Assembly: GCF_003991565.1 (NCBI RefSeq)
Contig: NZ_CP032819.1
Coordinates: 4,774,001-4,838,000 of the forward strand
DNA length: 64,000 nucleotides
Direction: 5' to 3'
DNA from: Butyricimonas faecalis
GTDB lineage: Bacteria > Bacteroidota > Bacteroidia > Bacteroidales > Marinifilaceae
Positions 57,437 through 64,000 of this stretch are shown here, in pieces. Under the pieces are notes generated by a model. It made no database searches. It saw only the letters and a list, made by a program, of their open reading frames with translations, and was not told the DNA's origin. Each line of letters starts with the position of its first letter. Within the stretch, counting starts at the first letter, position 1. A program made the position numbers and the translations under genes.

Positions 57437-58348
57437 ATGAGAAAAGTTATATTTATATGGATGTTGTGTTGCGGGCTGGTGGCCTGTAATCGGGAAGATA
57501 AGGAAACTCATGCTTCTTTTAAGGATATGGAATGGTTTGTGGTAGAGGATAGTGATGATGAGTTGGATCATTTAATTTACGAATTTTATGTATCAACCGG
57601 GATTCCTCTTTTTTATACGGATACGATTAGGAGTCGTACCGAGATAAATGAATGGGGACGAGAATACACGCTTTATCAAATTTTGAATCCCAATTACATG
57701 ATTGAGGGAATGGCTAATTTGTGGACATTCAAAAAATCGGAGGATCGGGAAAAATTGAAAAAAGGTGTAGAATTCTTTCGAGATCAAGTGTATCCGAAAC
57801 TTCCGGAAGGTTATCGCTCTCCCTGTTATCTTTTAGTGGACAAATTGTATCAAAAAGAGTTTTATCAAGACGAGGTGGGAGCTCGAAAGGGATTGAATAC
57901 GACGGTGATCGGTAAAATTTCTGAAATGGACGAAATGTCGGAGGAAGATCAGAAACGCTTGGCTTGGGAGGTTGTTGCAGAGGAGTTGTATGATACTATC
58001 AGTGTTAATTACGAGAAGGAGTTAGATGCGTTTTTCCAAGTTAGTTTCTTGTTGTGCAATAAAAAAGATGTCTATTCGGATCTAATTACCAAATTCAAAA
58101 ATAATATTCCTAATTACAAGGCGGCAGTGCATGGTTCGGCAACGGATCCTCGGGAAGCAGGCTTTTTGCGTTGGTGGCAGAGTAATTGGTATACACCCGA
58201 GTACAAGGATGATGTGTGTGGTTATCTGATAGAAGTCCTGTTGGGTGATGATGATGGATTTGCGACAAGAAATGCTGGATTCAGCGGTTGTCTGAAGAAA
58301 TATGATATGATGAAGGATATCGCTATCGAATTAGGGCTTAGAAATTGA
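57437..58348 (+). CDS. Lipoprotein resembling a zinc metallopeptidase without its HExxH site
   Basis: A 303-residue lipoprotein with lipobox cysteine C17 (CCGLVACNREDKE). Its size, its place after SusC/SusD and its general layout (WGREYTLYQILNPNYM, FFRDQVYPKLPEGYRSPCYL, the Trp-rich GFLRWWQSNWYTPEYKDDVC) recall the putative zinc-binding metallopeptidases of SusCD loci. Where those have an HHEFAH-like helix this protein reads LAWEVVAEELYDT (W177-E183), with no histidine. If the relationship is right, it is a non-catalytic binding protein. ATG 57437 is chosen because the in-frame extension to 57305 lies within susD. Confidence 0.6.
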   Translation: MRKVIFIWMLCCGLVACNREDKETHASFKDMEWFVVEDSDDELDHLIYEFYVSTGIPLFYTDTIRSRTEINEWGREYTLYQILNPNYMIEGMANLWTFKKSEDREKLKKGVEFFRDQVYPKLPEGYRSPCYLLVDKLYQKEFYQDEVGARKGLNTTVIGKISEMDEMSEEDQKRLAWEVVAEELYDTISVNYEKELDAFFQVSFLLCNKKDVYSDLITKFKNNIPNYKAAVHGSATDPREAGFLRWWQSNWYTPEYKDDVCGYLIEVLLGDDDGFATRNAGFSGCLKKYDMMKDIAIELGLRN

Positions 58349-58387
58349 TTTTTAGAAAGAGAGAATTTTTAATGAAGGTAAGGATTG

Positions 58388-58405
58388 TCGGGAATTTTTT
58401 CCCGA
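58388..58405 (+). other. Hairpin between the module 2 lipoprotein and the ABC genes
   Basis: TCGGGAA (58388-58394) and TTCCCGA (58399-58405) form a 7-bp stem with a TTTT loop. Flanking arms near GGTAAGGAT and CTTATCCTT are also nearly complementary. There is no terminal T-run, so it may be a processing or attenuation element, not a strong terminator. Confidence 0.45.
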
Positions 58406-58451
58406 TAGTACTTATCCTTGGAATATATTATGTTGTATGTAAGTGAATTGT

Positions 58452-59378
58452 ATGAAAAATCCAATTGTAAAAGTAGAGCATTTATCTCATCGTTATGCGG
58501 TTCAGTGGGCGATAGAAGATATTAATTTTGAGATTGAAGCAGGAGGCATCGTGGGATTGTTGGGATCTAATGGTGCAGGTAAGTCAACGACCATGAATAT
58601 TATTTGTGGGGTGTTAAACCAAACACGCGGAGAGGTGTATATAGATGGGGTTAATTTGAGAGAACATCCCGTGGAAGCAAAAAAGAATATAGGTTTTTTA
58701 CCTCAAAAACCACCGATTTATCCAGATTTAACGGTAGAGGAATATTTACGATTTTGTGCAGACCTTCGGTTTGTGGAGGATATACCGTCGGCAGTGAACA
58801 AGGCCATGTCTCGTTGTGGTATCACGCATTTCAAGGATCGTTTGATTCGGAATTTATCGGGAGGGTATCAACAACGCGTAGGTATAGCACAAGCTATCGT
58901 ACACGATCCTAAATTTGTTATATTGGATGAGCCTACGAATGGTTTGGATCCGAACCAAATCATGGAGGTTCGCAATTTGATTCGAGAGATTGCGTTGGAT
59001 CGTACGGTGTTACTTTCCACTCATATATTGTCAGAAGTTCAAGCTACTTGTCGAGATATCATGATGATTGAGTGCGGACATGTCGTTTTTTCAGGATCCG
59101 TGGATGATTTTGATAATTATATTAAGCCCAACACGCTTTTCGTTTGTTTTGAGCGTCCCCCTCTGGAAGATGAGTTATTGACTATAGAGGGTATTTTCAA
59201 GGTACAAAAAATAAATGAAAGGAACTATCGTTTGTGGTTTAGTGGAGGACGAGATGTGGCTAAAGATATCGTGAAGTGTAGTGTGAATAAAGGATGGGAA
59301 TTGGAAGAAATCCACTTTGAGAAGAGTTCTTTGGATGCCGTGTTCGCAAAATTATCAAATAAAGAGATTCGTGAATAA
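58452..59378 (+). CDS. ABC transporter ATP-binding protein (GldA-like)
   Basis: A 308-residue ATPase. Walker A is GSNGAGKST at residues 38-46, the Q-loop follows in FLPQKPPIYPDLTVEEYL, the signature is NLSGGYQQRVGIAQAIVHDP, and Walker B is FVILDEPTNGLDP with the H-loop LLSTHILSEVQATC. The C-terminal extension matches the GldA/CcmA-like group that pairs with ABC-2 permeases. The partner permease, fused to a GldG-like part, is encoded 11 bases downstream. The exported substrate is unknown. Similarity to gliding-motility proteins does not imply gliding. ATG 58452 is preferred over GTG 58443. Confidence 0.9.
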   Translation: MKNPIVKVEHLSHRYAVQWAIEDINFEIEAGGIVGLLGSNGAGKSTTMNIICGVLNQTRGEVYIDGVNLREHPVEAKKNIGFLPQKPPIYPDLTVEEYLRFCADLRFVEDIPSAVNKAMSRCGITHFKDRLIRNLSGGYQQRVGIAQAIVHDPKFVILDEPTNGLDPNQIMEVRNLIREIALDRTVLLSTHILSEVQATCRDIMMIECGHVVFSGSVDDFDNYIKPNTLFVCFERPPLEDELLTIEGIFKVQKINERNYRLWFSGGRDVAKDIVKCSVNKGWELEEIHFEKSSLDAVFAKLSNKEIRE

Positions 59379-59389
59379 TTAAACGTGGA

Positions 59390-61687
59390 ATGATGAAAAC
59401 AATATATAAAATCGCAAAATTAGAATTATCTAACCTCTTTTACTCTCCGATAGCGTGGTTTATTCTGATTATATTTATGTTGCAGATGGGAATCAATTTC
59501 GGGGAGACAATGGGGTCATACGGACGTTTGAATGAGTTGGGACGCCCGTTTGCAAGCTTGACCTCAAAAATATATTATGGTGGGATGATGAGTTTGTTAC
59601 GTGGTGTGGCGAGTTCGCTTTACTTGTATATACCGTTGTTAACGATGGGTTTGTTAAGTCAGGAGTTTAGTCGCGGTTCCGTGAAATTACTTTATTCTGC
59701 ACCCATTACCAGTTGGCAGATTGTACTGGGTAAGTACCTCGGAATTATGATCTATGGGTTTATCTTGATGCTTGTGCTGGGCGTGTATGTTTGCATCGGT
59801 TGGTGTGTTATTGAGAATTTTGATTGGCGACCGGTCTTGATTGGAGTTTTGGGATTGTATTTGTTACTGGGGGCTTACGCTGCCATCGGACTTTTTATGT
59901 CGTCTTTGACATCTTATCAGATTATTGCGGCATTAGGAACTTTTGTGGTATTCGCCCTTTTGAGTTTTGTTGGAAATATTGGTCAAGACATCGAGTTTGT
60001 AAGAGAAATTACCTATTGGCTCTCTTTGAACGGCCGGGGCGGTACGTTTTTGAAAGGAATGATTTGTAGCGAAGATGTGCTGTATTTTGTGATTGTGATT
60101 GCAATGTTCCTTTCTTTCTGTTTCTTGAAACTTCAATTAGGGCGAGCTCGTTATTCGGGGATGTCTAAAATGTTGCGTTATGGCGGAGTGTTTATGATTG
60201 CGATGCTTGCGGGATATGTGACGTCACGTCCTATGTTGAAAGCTTATTACGATGGAACTTATACGAAAGCAAACACAATTTCAGAAGCAAGCCAGGATAT
60301 AGTAAAGCGTTTGGATGGTGGGATGACGATCACATCTTACGTGAATCTTTTAGATAACGTTTATTCTTTTTCTCAAAGAGGAGTGCTCAATGACATTGCT
60401 TTTTTTGAGAAATACGTTCGGTTTAAACCGGATATTAAGATGAAATATGTGTTCTATTACGACGAGGTGGATAATCCAAAACTCGATAAAATGTATCCAG
60501 GATTGAGCGTGGAAGAGAAGGCAAAGAAGGTTGCAAAAGCAGCTAATTTGAAGTTGGATAATTATTTGACTCCGGAACAAATTCGAGAAAAGATAGATCT
60601 TTCGGATGAGGGTAATCACTTTGTTCGAATTTTGGAAAGGGATAATGGACAGACGGCTCGATTACGAATATTTAATGATATGCAGAAGCATCCTTCGGAA
60701 ACAGAAATTTCTGCAACGTTAAAACGGATGGTGATGAAGTTACCTAAAGTCGGCTTTTTGAAAGGTCATGGGGAACGTTCCATTGTCGGCTCCAAAAATC
60801 GGGATTATTCATTATTTGCTTACGGTAGATATTTCAGACATTCTTTGTTAAATCAAGGATTTGATGTAACAGAGTCTGTTTTGCAACCTGGAAAAGATAA
60901 TTTGGAAGATATTGATATTTTGGTGATTTCAGATCCCATGGAAGCTTTTGAAGATTGGGAATTGAAGCAATTGTCTGATTATATCGATAGCGGGAAAAAT
61001 TTGATAATCGCCGGAGAGCCTAAGCGTGGTGAGTATTTATCGCCTTTGCTTGAAAAGTTTGGAGTATGTTTTATCCCGGGAACGTTGGTGCAACCGATAG
61101 AAGAGTTTCCTGCAGATTTGTTAGTTGTTCGTTCCACTTTGGCCGGCGCTAAATTGAGTCGCATTAATGCTGGATGGCGGCGATCTGTTTTTACCATGCC
61201 GGGAGCAATGGGTATTGATTCTGTGGCAGACAAGGGATTTCAGATGATACCGTTGTTGGTTTCTAGAGATTCCGGTTGTTGGAATGAATTGGAAACTACG
61301 GATTTTGTAAATGAAATCGTGAAATTGAATCCGACGATCGGGGAAAGAGAAACTCAGATGGTGACGGCAATGGCTCTTAAGAGAGAACAAAATGGACGAG
61401 ATCAACGTGTGTTGGTGTTAGGCGATGCCGATTGTATTAGCATGGGAGAGCTTTCTGCGGCTCGAAGAGGAATCAGAGCTTCCAATTTTTCGTTGATTCG
61501 AGGCATGTTTTGTTGGTTGTCTTATGAAGAATTGCCGGTGGATATCGGACATCCGAAAGCAATAGATAACGATTTGTATCTAGGAACAACTTCTGGATTA
61601 TGGGTAAAAGTATTTGTGAAGTGGATACTTCCATTGGTTGTATTTTTGTTTGGAGTTATTTTGCTTCTGCGTAGGCAACGTAAATAA
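59390..61687 (+). CDS. ABC-2 permease fused to a GldG-like domain (GldF-GldG type)
   Basis: A 765-residue membrane protein. Residues 1-250 form an ABC-2 type permease with six helices (IAKLELSNLFYSPIAWFILI, then LLSQEFSRGSVKLLYSAPIT). A seventh helix near 265-280 leads into a large extracytoplasmic GldG-like domain (about 285-735) with VGFLKGHGERSIVG, DILVISDPMEAFEDWELKQL and VLVLGDADCISMGEL. A final helix at about 740-758 ends in RRQRK. In Flavobacterium GldF and GldG are separate proteins; here they are joined. It works with the ATPase just upstream. Confidence 0.88.
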   Translation: MMKTIYKIAKLELSNLFYSPIAWFILIIFMLQMGINFGETMGSYGRLNELGRPFASLTSKIYYGGMMSLLRGVASSLYLYIPLLTMGLLSQEFSRGSVKLLYSAPITSWQIVLGKYLGIMIYGFILMLVLGVYVCIGWCVIENFDWRPVLIGVLGLYLLLGAYAAIGLFMSSLTSYQIIAALGTFVVFALLSFVGNIGQDIEFVREITYWLSLNGRGGTFLKGMICSEDVLYFVIVIAMFLSFCFLKLQLGRARYSGMSKMLRYGGVFMIAMLAGYVTSRPMLKAYYDGTYTKANTISEASQDIVKRLDGGMTITSYVNLLDNVYSFSQRGVLNDIAFFEKYVRFKPDIKMKYVFYYDEVDNPKLDKMYPGLSVEEKAKKVAKAANLKLDNYLTPEQIREKIDLSDEGNHFVRILERDNGQTARLRIFNDMQKHPSETEISATLKRMVMKLPKVGFLKGHGERSIVGSKNRDYSLFAYGRYFRHSLLNQGFDVTESVLQPGKDNLEDIDILVISDPMEAFEDWELKQLSDYIDSGKNLIIAGEPKRGEYLSPLLEKFGVCFIPGTLVQPIEEFPADLLVVRSTLAGAKLSRINAGWRRSVFTMPGAMGIDSVADKGFQMIPLLVSRDSGCWNELETTDFVNEIVKLNPTIGERETQMVTAMALKREQNGRDQRVLVLGDADCISMGELSAARRGIRASNFSLIRGMFCWLSYEELPVDIGHPKAIDNDLYLGTTSGLWVKVFVKWILPLVVFLFGVILLLRRQRK

Positions 61688-61739
61688 AGGATGAATATTA
61701 GTTAACGTGAGTCCGATATAACTTAAAACAGTATAAGTT

Positions 61740-61783
61740 GCCTGTCATTGAATAAATTTACATCAATGGCAGGCTTCTTTTTG
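61740..61783 (+). terminator. Intrinsic terminator after the ABC genes
   Basis: A 12-bp stem pairs GCCTGTCATTGA (61740-61751) with TCAATGGCAGGC (61763-61774) with one G-T pair and an 11-base loop, and is followed by TTCTTTTT. Confidence 0.9.
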
Positions 61784-61795
61784 TGAAAATATTTT

Positions 61796-61803
61796 TATAT
61801 TTG
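61796..61803 (+). promoter_or_regulatory. -7 element of the structured RNA candidate
   Basis: TATATTTG is a perfect TAnnTTTG box. Transcription from it should begin about 5-7 bases downstream, at 61808-61810, which is where the outer stem of the RNA candidate starts. A TTTG at 61780-61783 is too close to serve as the -33 box. Confidence 0.5.
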
Positions 61804-61807
61804 TGAT

Positions 61808-61958
61808 GTCTAACATAACGCAACGGTGGGGAAACCTGCCACAATGTAGCAGGCATTTTTTATGCTTGCTATCTCCATATGGCGGTTCCGTACCCCCGTG
61901 TGGAGTGTTAATGTACCCACAGCCGTTGCGGTGTTAGACAGCGGGACAGGCGGAACCG
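61808..61958 (+). ncRNA. Structured RNA candidate with three stems and a possible pseudoknot
   Basis: The outer stem pairs GTCTAAC (61808-61814) with GTTAGAC (61933-61939), CGCAACGG (61819-61826) with CCGTTGCG (61923-61930), and TGGG with CCCA (61916-61919). Inside are a hairpin CCTGC/GCAGG (61835-61853), directly followed by a T6 run, and a hairpin of about 12 pairs starting CTCCATATGG (61873-61882) and closing with CCGTGTGGAG (to 61905). The apical CGGTTCCG (61883-61890) is perfectly complementary to CGGAACCG (61951-61958), allowing a pseudoknot. A promoter box sits at the right distance. It may belong to a known Bacteroidales RNA family; I cannot check this. The open frame through it is not a convincing protein. 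Confidence 0.6.
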
Positions 61959-62190
61959 TTTCTTTTCGTCCTAATCTTGAAACTAAAAGACGTATGAGGG
62001 GAAATCGTAATATAAAGTTTTGTGATATAAAAAGACAAAGGTTGGATAGAAGCGAGTGTTTTCGAGGTGATATATGAAAAATGGCGATAAGTGTAGGTCT
62101 GTTTGAATTATTTTATATTTTTGAAGATCAGTAAACGAGCGTTTAATGTATTTTGAAATGACATAGCATTTAAGACGTAAGAAGTTGGAT
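61959..62190 (+). other. Region between the RNA candidate and the third sigma gene
   Basis: No gene is supported. A -7-like TATTTTTG at 62116-62123 lies 67 bases before the sigma start codon and may be its promoter, but no -33 box is at the correct distance. Confidence 0.35.
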
Positions 62191-62769
62191 ATGAGTTTAA
62201 ATGAAGATCAGTCGTATATTTCGGGGTTACGGAAGCGAGATACCCAAACTTATGAGGTCGTATTTAAAAAATACTATCAGCCACTTGTTATGTTTGTCAT
62301 GCGTCATGTTGGAAATGAGGATGTAGCGAAAGATATTGTACAAGATATTTTCTTTAAATTATTTGAAGGTAGTCGTTCTCTTCCTGATGATTTTCTGTTG
62401 AAATCATGGTTTTATAGGGTTGCTCGTAATGCAGCGGTAGATTATCTTCGTCATCTGCAAGTGGAGGATAAGTACAAGTTTTTGATGGCAGAAGCGATGA
62501 TTAGTATCTCGGATATAGATGAAGAGATTGATGAGCAAGTGTATGCTAAAGTGAATTTAGCTATAGAAAGTTTACCGGAACAATGCAGGTTGATTATTAA
62601 GTTGAATGTATTGGAAGGGAAAAAGTATCAAGAGATTGCAGAAGAATTAGGAATCACGGTTAACACGATTCGTACGCAGGTGTCCAGGGGATATAAAAAA
62701 TTGCGAGATATTCTCTCGGGAGTGGTTGATTCTTCTGTTTTGTTTTTCATATTTTTGAAAAATAGATAG
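62191..62769 (+). CDS. FecI-type ECF sigma factor (module 3)
   Basis: A 192-residue ECF sigma factor. Region 2 lies at about residues 20-85 (FKKYYQPLVMFVMRHVGNED, AKDIVQDIFFKLFEGS, LLKSWFYRVARNAAVDYLRH). Region 4 lies at about 125-180 (IESLPEQCRLIIKLNVLEGK, then IAEELGITVNTIRTQVSRG). ATG 62191 is preferred to TTG 62185. The FecR partner follows after 225 bases. It probably controls a SusC/SusD operon beyond the window. Confidence 0.92.
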   Translation: MSLNEDQSYISGLRKRDTQTYEVVFKKYYQPLVMFVMRHVGNEDVAKDIVQDIFFKLFEGSRSLPDDFLLKSWFYRVARNAAVDYLRHLQVEDKYKFLMAEAMISISDIDEEIDEQVYAKVNLAIESLPEQCRLIIKLNVLEGKKYQEIAEELGITVNTIRTQVSRGYKKLRDILSGVVDSSVLFFIFLKNR

Positions 62770-62994
62770 CAGATTCGTTCATGTTATTTGGTCTATTTAC
62801 AGGCTATTCAATTTGATTTTGTTTTGAAATTTATGGTGTATTCGTGTGATACCAGTTAAACTTGTTTATAAATACAATACGGTATAAATCAGGTGTTTCA
62901 AAAAATGTTTTTTATTTTTTAGTAAAAAGGTTGAAATCCTTGTCGCACAAAATAAACGACTGCTCGTTATAGGTGTGTTTTTAAGGCAGAAATT
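62770..62994 (+). other. Gap between sigma and fecR (module 3)
   Basis: AT-rich with no gene. A GC-richer block near 62941-62972 (TGTCGCACAAAATAAACGAC, then TGCTCGTTATAGG) stands out just before fecR and may be an ECF-dependent promoter. Confidence 0.3.
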
Positions 62995-64000
62995 ATGAAA
63001 GATAAAACAATACCGGCTAGATTGATTTACCGAAAGATTGAGGGAAGGCTTTCTGCGGTGGAGGAGGAACGTTTTGAAACATGGCTAAAGGAGGGACGGG
63101 AGCATCGGGAATACTACGAGCGGATGCGGAGTATGTATCAGCAAGAGAATATACAGGAGGTTGCGATAGGGAAAATTCAGGATGCATGGGAGATGTTTGA
63201 AAAACGTGTACAAGGACGGTTGCGCATGAAGAGAAAACGGTATTGGATGTGGGGTGTGAGTGTTGCTGCATCCGTTGTGGTTGTATTTTGTTTGATAATA
63301 TATTACCACTCCGATACGGGACAGGATGTAAATATTGCCGTACAGAATATCGTGCCGGGGCAGTACAATGCTATTTTGGAAATGGCAGACGGGGCCACGT
63401 ATCATTTGGGAGGGCACCAAGGCTCTTTGCAAGAGAAAACGGGGAGGCAGATAAAGATTGATACGTCGCTGGTGAGTTATCTGCCTGTGGATGATAAGCA
63501 GGAAACTCCTAAAGAGATTGTGTACAACAAATTGAGCATACCGAGAGGGGGAGAGTACCGGATTGAGTTGGAAGATGGAACAAAAATATGGATGAATTCG
63601 GAATCTCGTTTACGGTATCCAGTTGCTTTTTTTAATGATACACGTGAAGTGTATTTAGAGGGAGAGGCTTATTTTGAGGTGCAACGGGATGCGAATAGAC
63701 CCTTTATTGTTCATGCCGGGGAGCAAAAAGTGACCGTATTGGGAACGAGTTTTGGTATTAGCTGTTATGCCAGCGAGGTAAATGATTACACAACGTTGGT
63801 TTCAGGAAAAGTAAAAGTTGATTTTGAGCGAGGGAAACAAAGTTTTGTTTTGGAACCGGGAATGCAGGTTGCATATGATAAAAAGAGTGGTATTGCCACG
63901 GAGAGAAAAGTGGACGTTGCGGAATTCGTAGCTTGGAAAAATGGGAAATATGTATTTAAACAGAAGCGTTTGGAGGATATTTTGTCCACCCTGTCCAGGT
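62995..64000 (+). CDS. FecR-type anti-sigma factor (module 3), cut by the window end
   Basis: The first 335 codons are open with no stop, so the gene runs off the window. The N-terminus (ARLIYRKIEGRLSAVEEERF) binds the sigma. A membrane helix at about residues 82-101 (WMWGVSVAASVVVVFCLII) is followed by the periplasmic FecR domain with IPRGGEYRIELEDGTKIWMN, LEGEAYFEVQRDANRPFIVH and VTVLGTSFGISCYASEV. The DUF4974 segment begins near the edge (LVDI-like EDILSTLSR). Length so far and motif order match the two complete FecR proteins in the window. Confidence 0.9.
   Translation, partial: MKDKTIPARLIYRKIEGRLSAVEEERFETWLKEGREHREYYERMRSMYQQENIQEVAIGKIQDAWEMFEKRVQGRLRMKRKRYWMWGVSVAASVVVVFCLIIYYHSDTGQDVNIAVQNIVPGQYNAILEMADGATYHLGGHQGSLQEKTGRQIKIDTSLVSYLPVDDKQETPKEIVYNKLSIPRGGEYRIELEDGTKIWMNSESRLRYPVAFFNDTREVYLEGEAYFEVQRDANRPFIVHAGEQKVTVLGTSFGISCYASEVNDYTTLVSGKVKVDFERGKQSFVLEPGMQVAYDKKSGIATERKVDVAEFVAWKNGKYVFKQKRLEDILSTLSR

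Noticed and set aside
61862..62077. 71-codon open frame overlapping the structured RNA candidate
   Set aside because: It has no recognisable domain, runs through base-paired stems, and its codons track RNA complementarity. I treat it as a shadow of the RNA element, although similar short frames may be annotated as proteins elsewhere.
1..64000. tRNA, rRNA or insertion sequences
   Set aside because: I looked for tRNA-like cloverleaf sequences, rRNA stretches and transposase genes with terminal inverted repeats and saw none.

Overview
The window is from a Bacteroidales genome. The evidence is three FecI-type sigma / FecR modules (two followed here by SusC/SusD pairs), a UpxY-type NusG-like antiterminator heading a polysaccharide locus, HU and M16 proteins of the usual Bacteroidota type, promoters of the TAnnTTTG kind, and almost no Shine-Dalgarno sequences. 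The repeated sigma / anti-sigma / SusCD / TlpA layout and the moderate GC content suggest Odoribacteraceae (Butyricimonas or Odoribacter), but that is inference.

Region 1 (1-17.7 kb) is a capsule or O-antigen type locus, read entirely on the + strand. It runs: UpxY antiterminator, an unknown protein in the UpxZ position, wecC and wecB for UDP-ManNAcA, a Wzx flippase, a GT32 transferase, a putative Wzy polymerase, a hexapeptide acyltransferase, a GT4 transferase, a bi-domain oxidoreductase, a heparinase II/III-like protein, a second GT4, an NAD-dependent epimerase and a WecA/WbpL-type initiating transferase. Two toxin-antitoxin modules are inserted (Panacea type at 3.9-4.9 kb, ParE type at 16.2-16.7 kb). 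Five reading frames here (wecB, the bi-domain oxidoreductase, both toxins and the ParE-type antitoxin) each look broken by loss of one base. I see no comparable break among the full-length genes of the remaining 46 kb.

Region 2 (17.8-31.7 kb) is mostly housekeeping: an HU-like protein, an M16 peptidase (- strand), a YbdG-like mechanosensitive channel, an M23 peptidase, dxr, rseP, an AhpD-like protein, a hybrid two-component kinase, an endonuclease/phosphatase-fold lipid or nucleic acid hydrolase candidate, and CorA.

Region 3 (31.9-37.5 kb) is a tripartite RND efflux operon. The signal-peptide codons of its TolC-like gene contain four copies of a 7-bp repeat, which could switch the gene on and off.

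Region 4 (37.5-64 kb) holds three successive ECF-sigma / FecR trans-envelope systems. The first controls SusC, SusD, a DUF4843 lipoprotein, a PKD-like lipoprotein and two TlpA-type thioredoxins. The second controls SusC, SusD and a lipoprotein resembling a zinc metallopeptidase without its HExxH site, followed by an ABC ATPase and a GldF/GldG-like fusion. The third is cut off by the window end inside FecR. The 49.7-50.3 kb gap contains remnants of three dead genes. A structured RNA candidate (61808-61958: a promoter at the predicted 5' end, a closing stem, two hairpins and a possible pseudoknot) lies before the third sigma gene. A small hairpin with compensated stem changes sits between fecR and susC in both complete modules. 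These two RNA features are the best candidates here for something undescribed.
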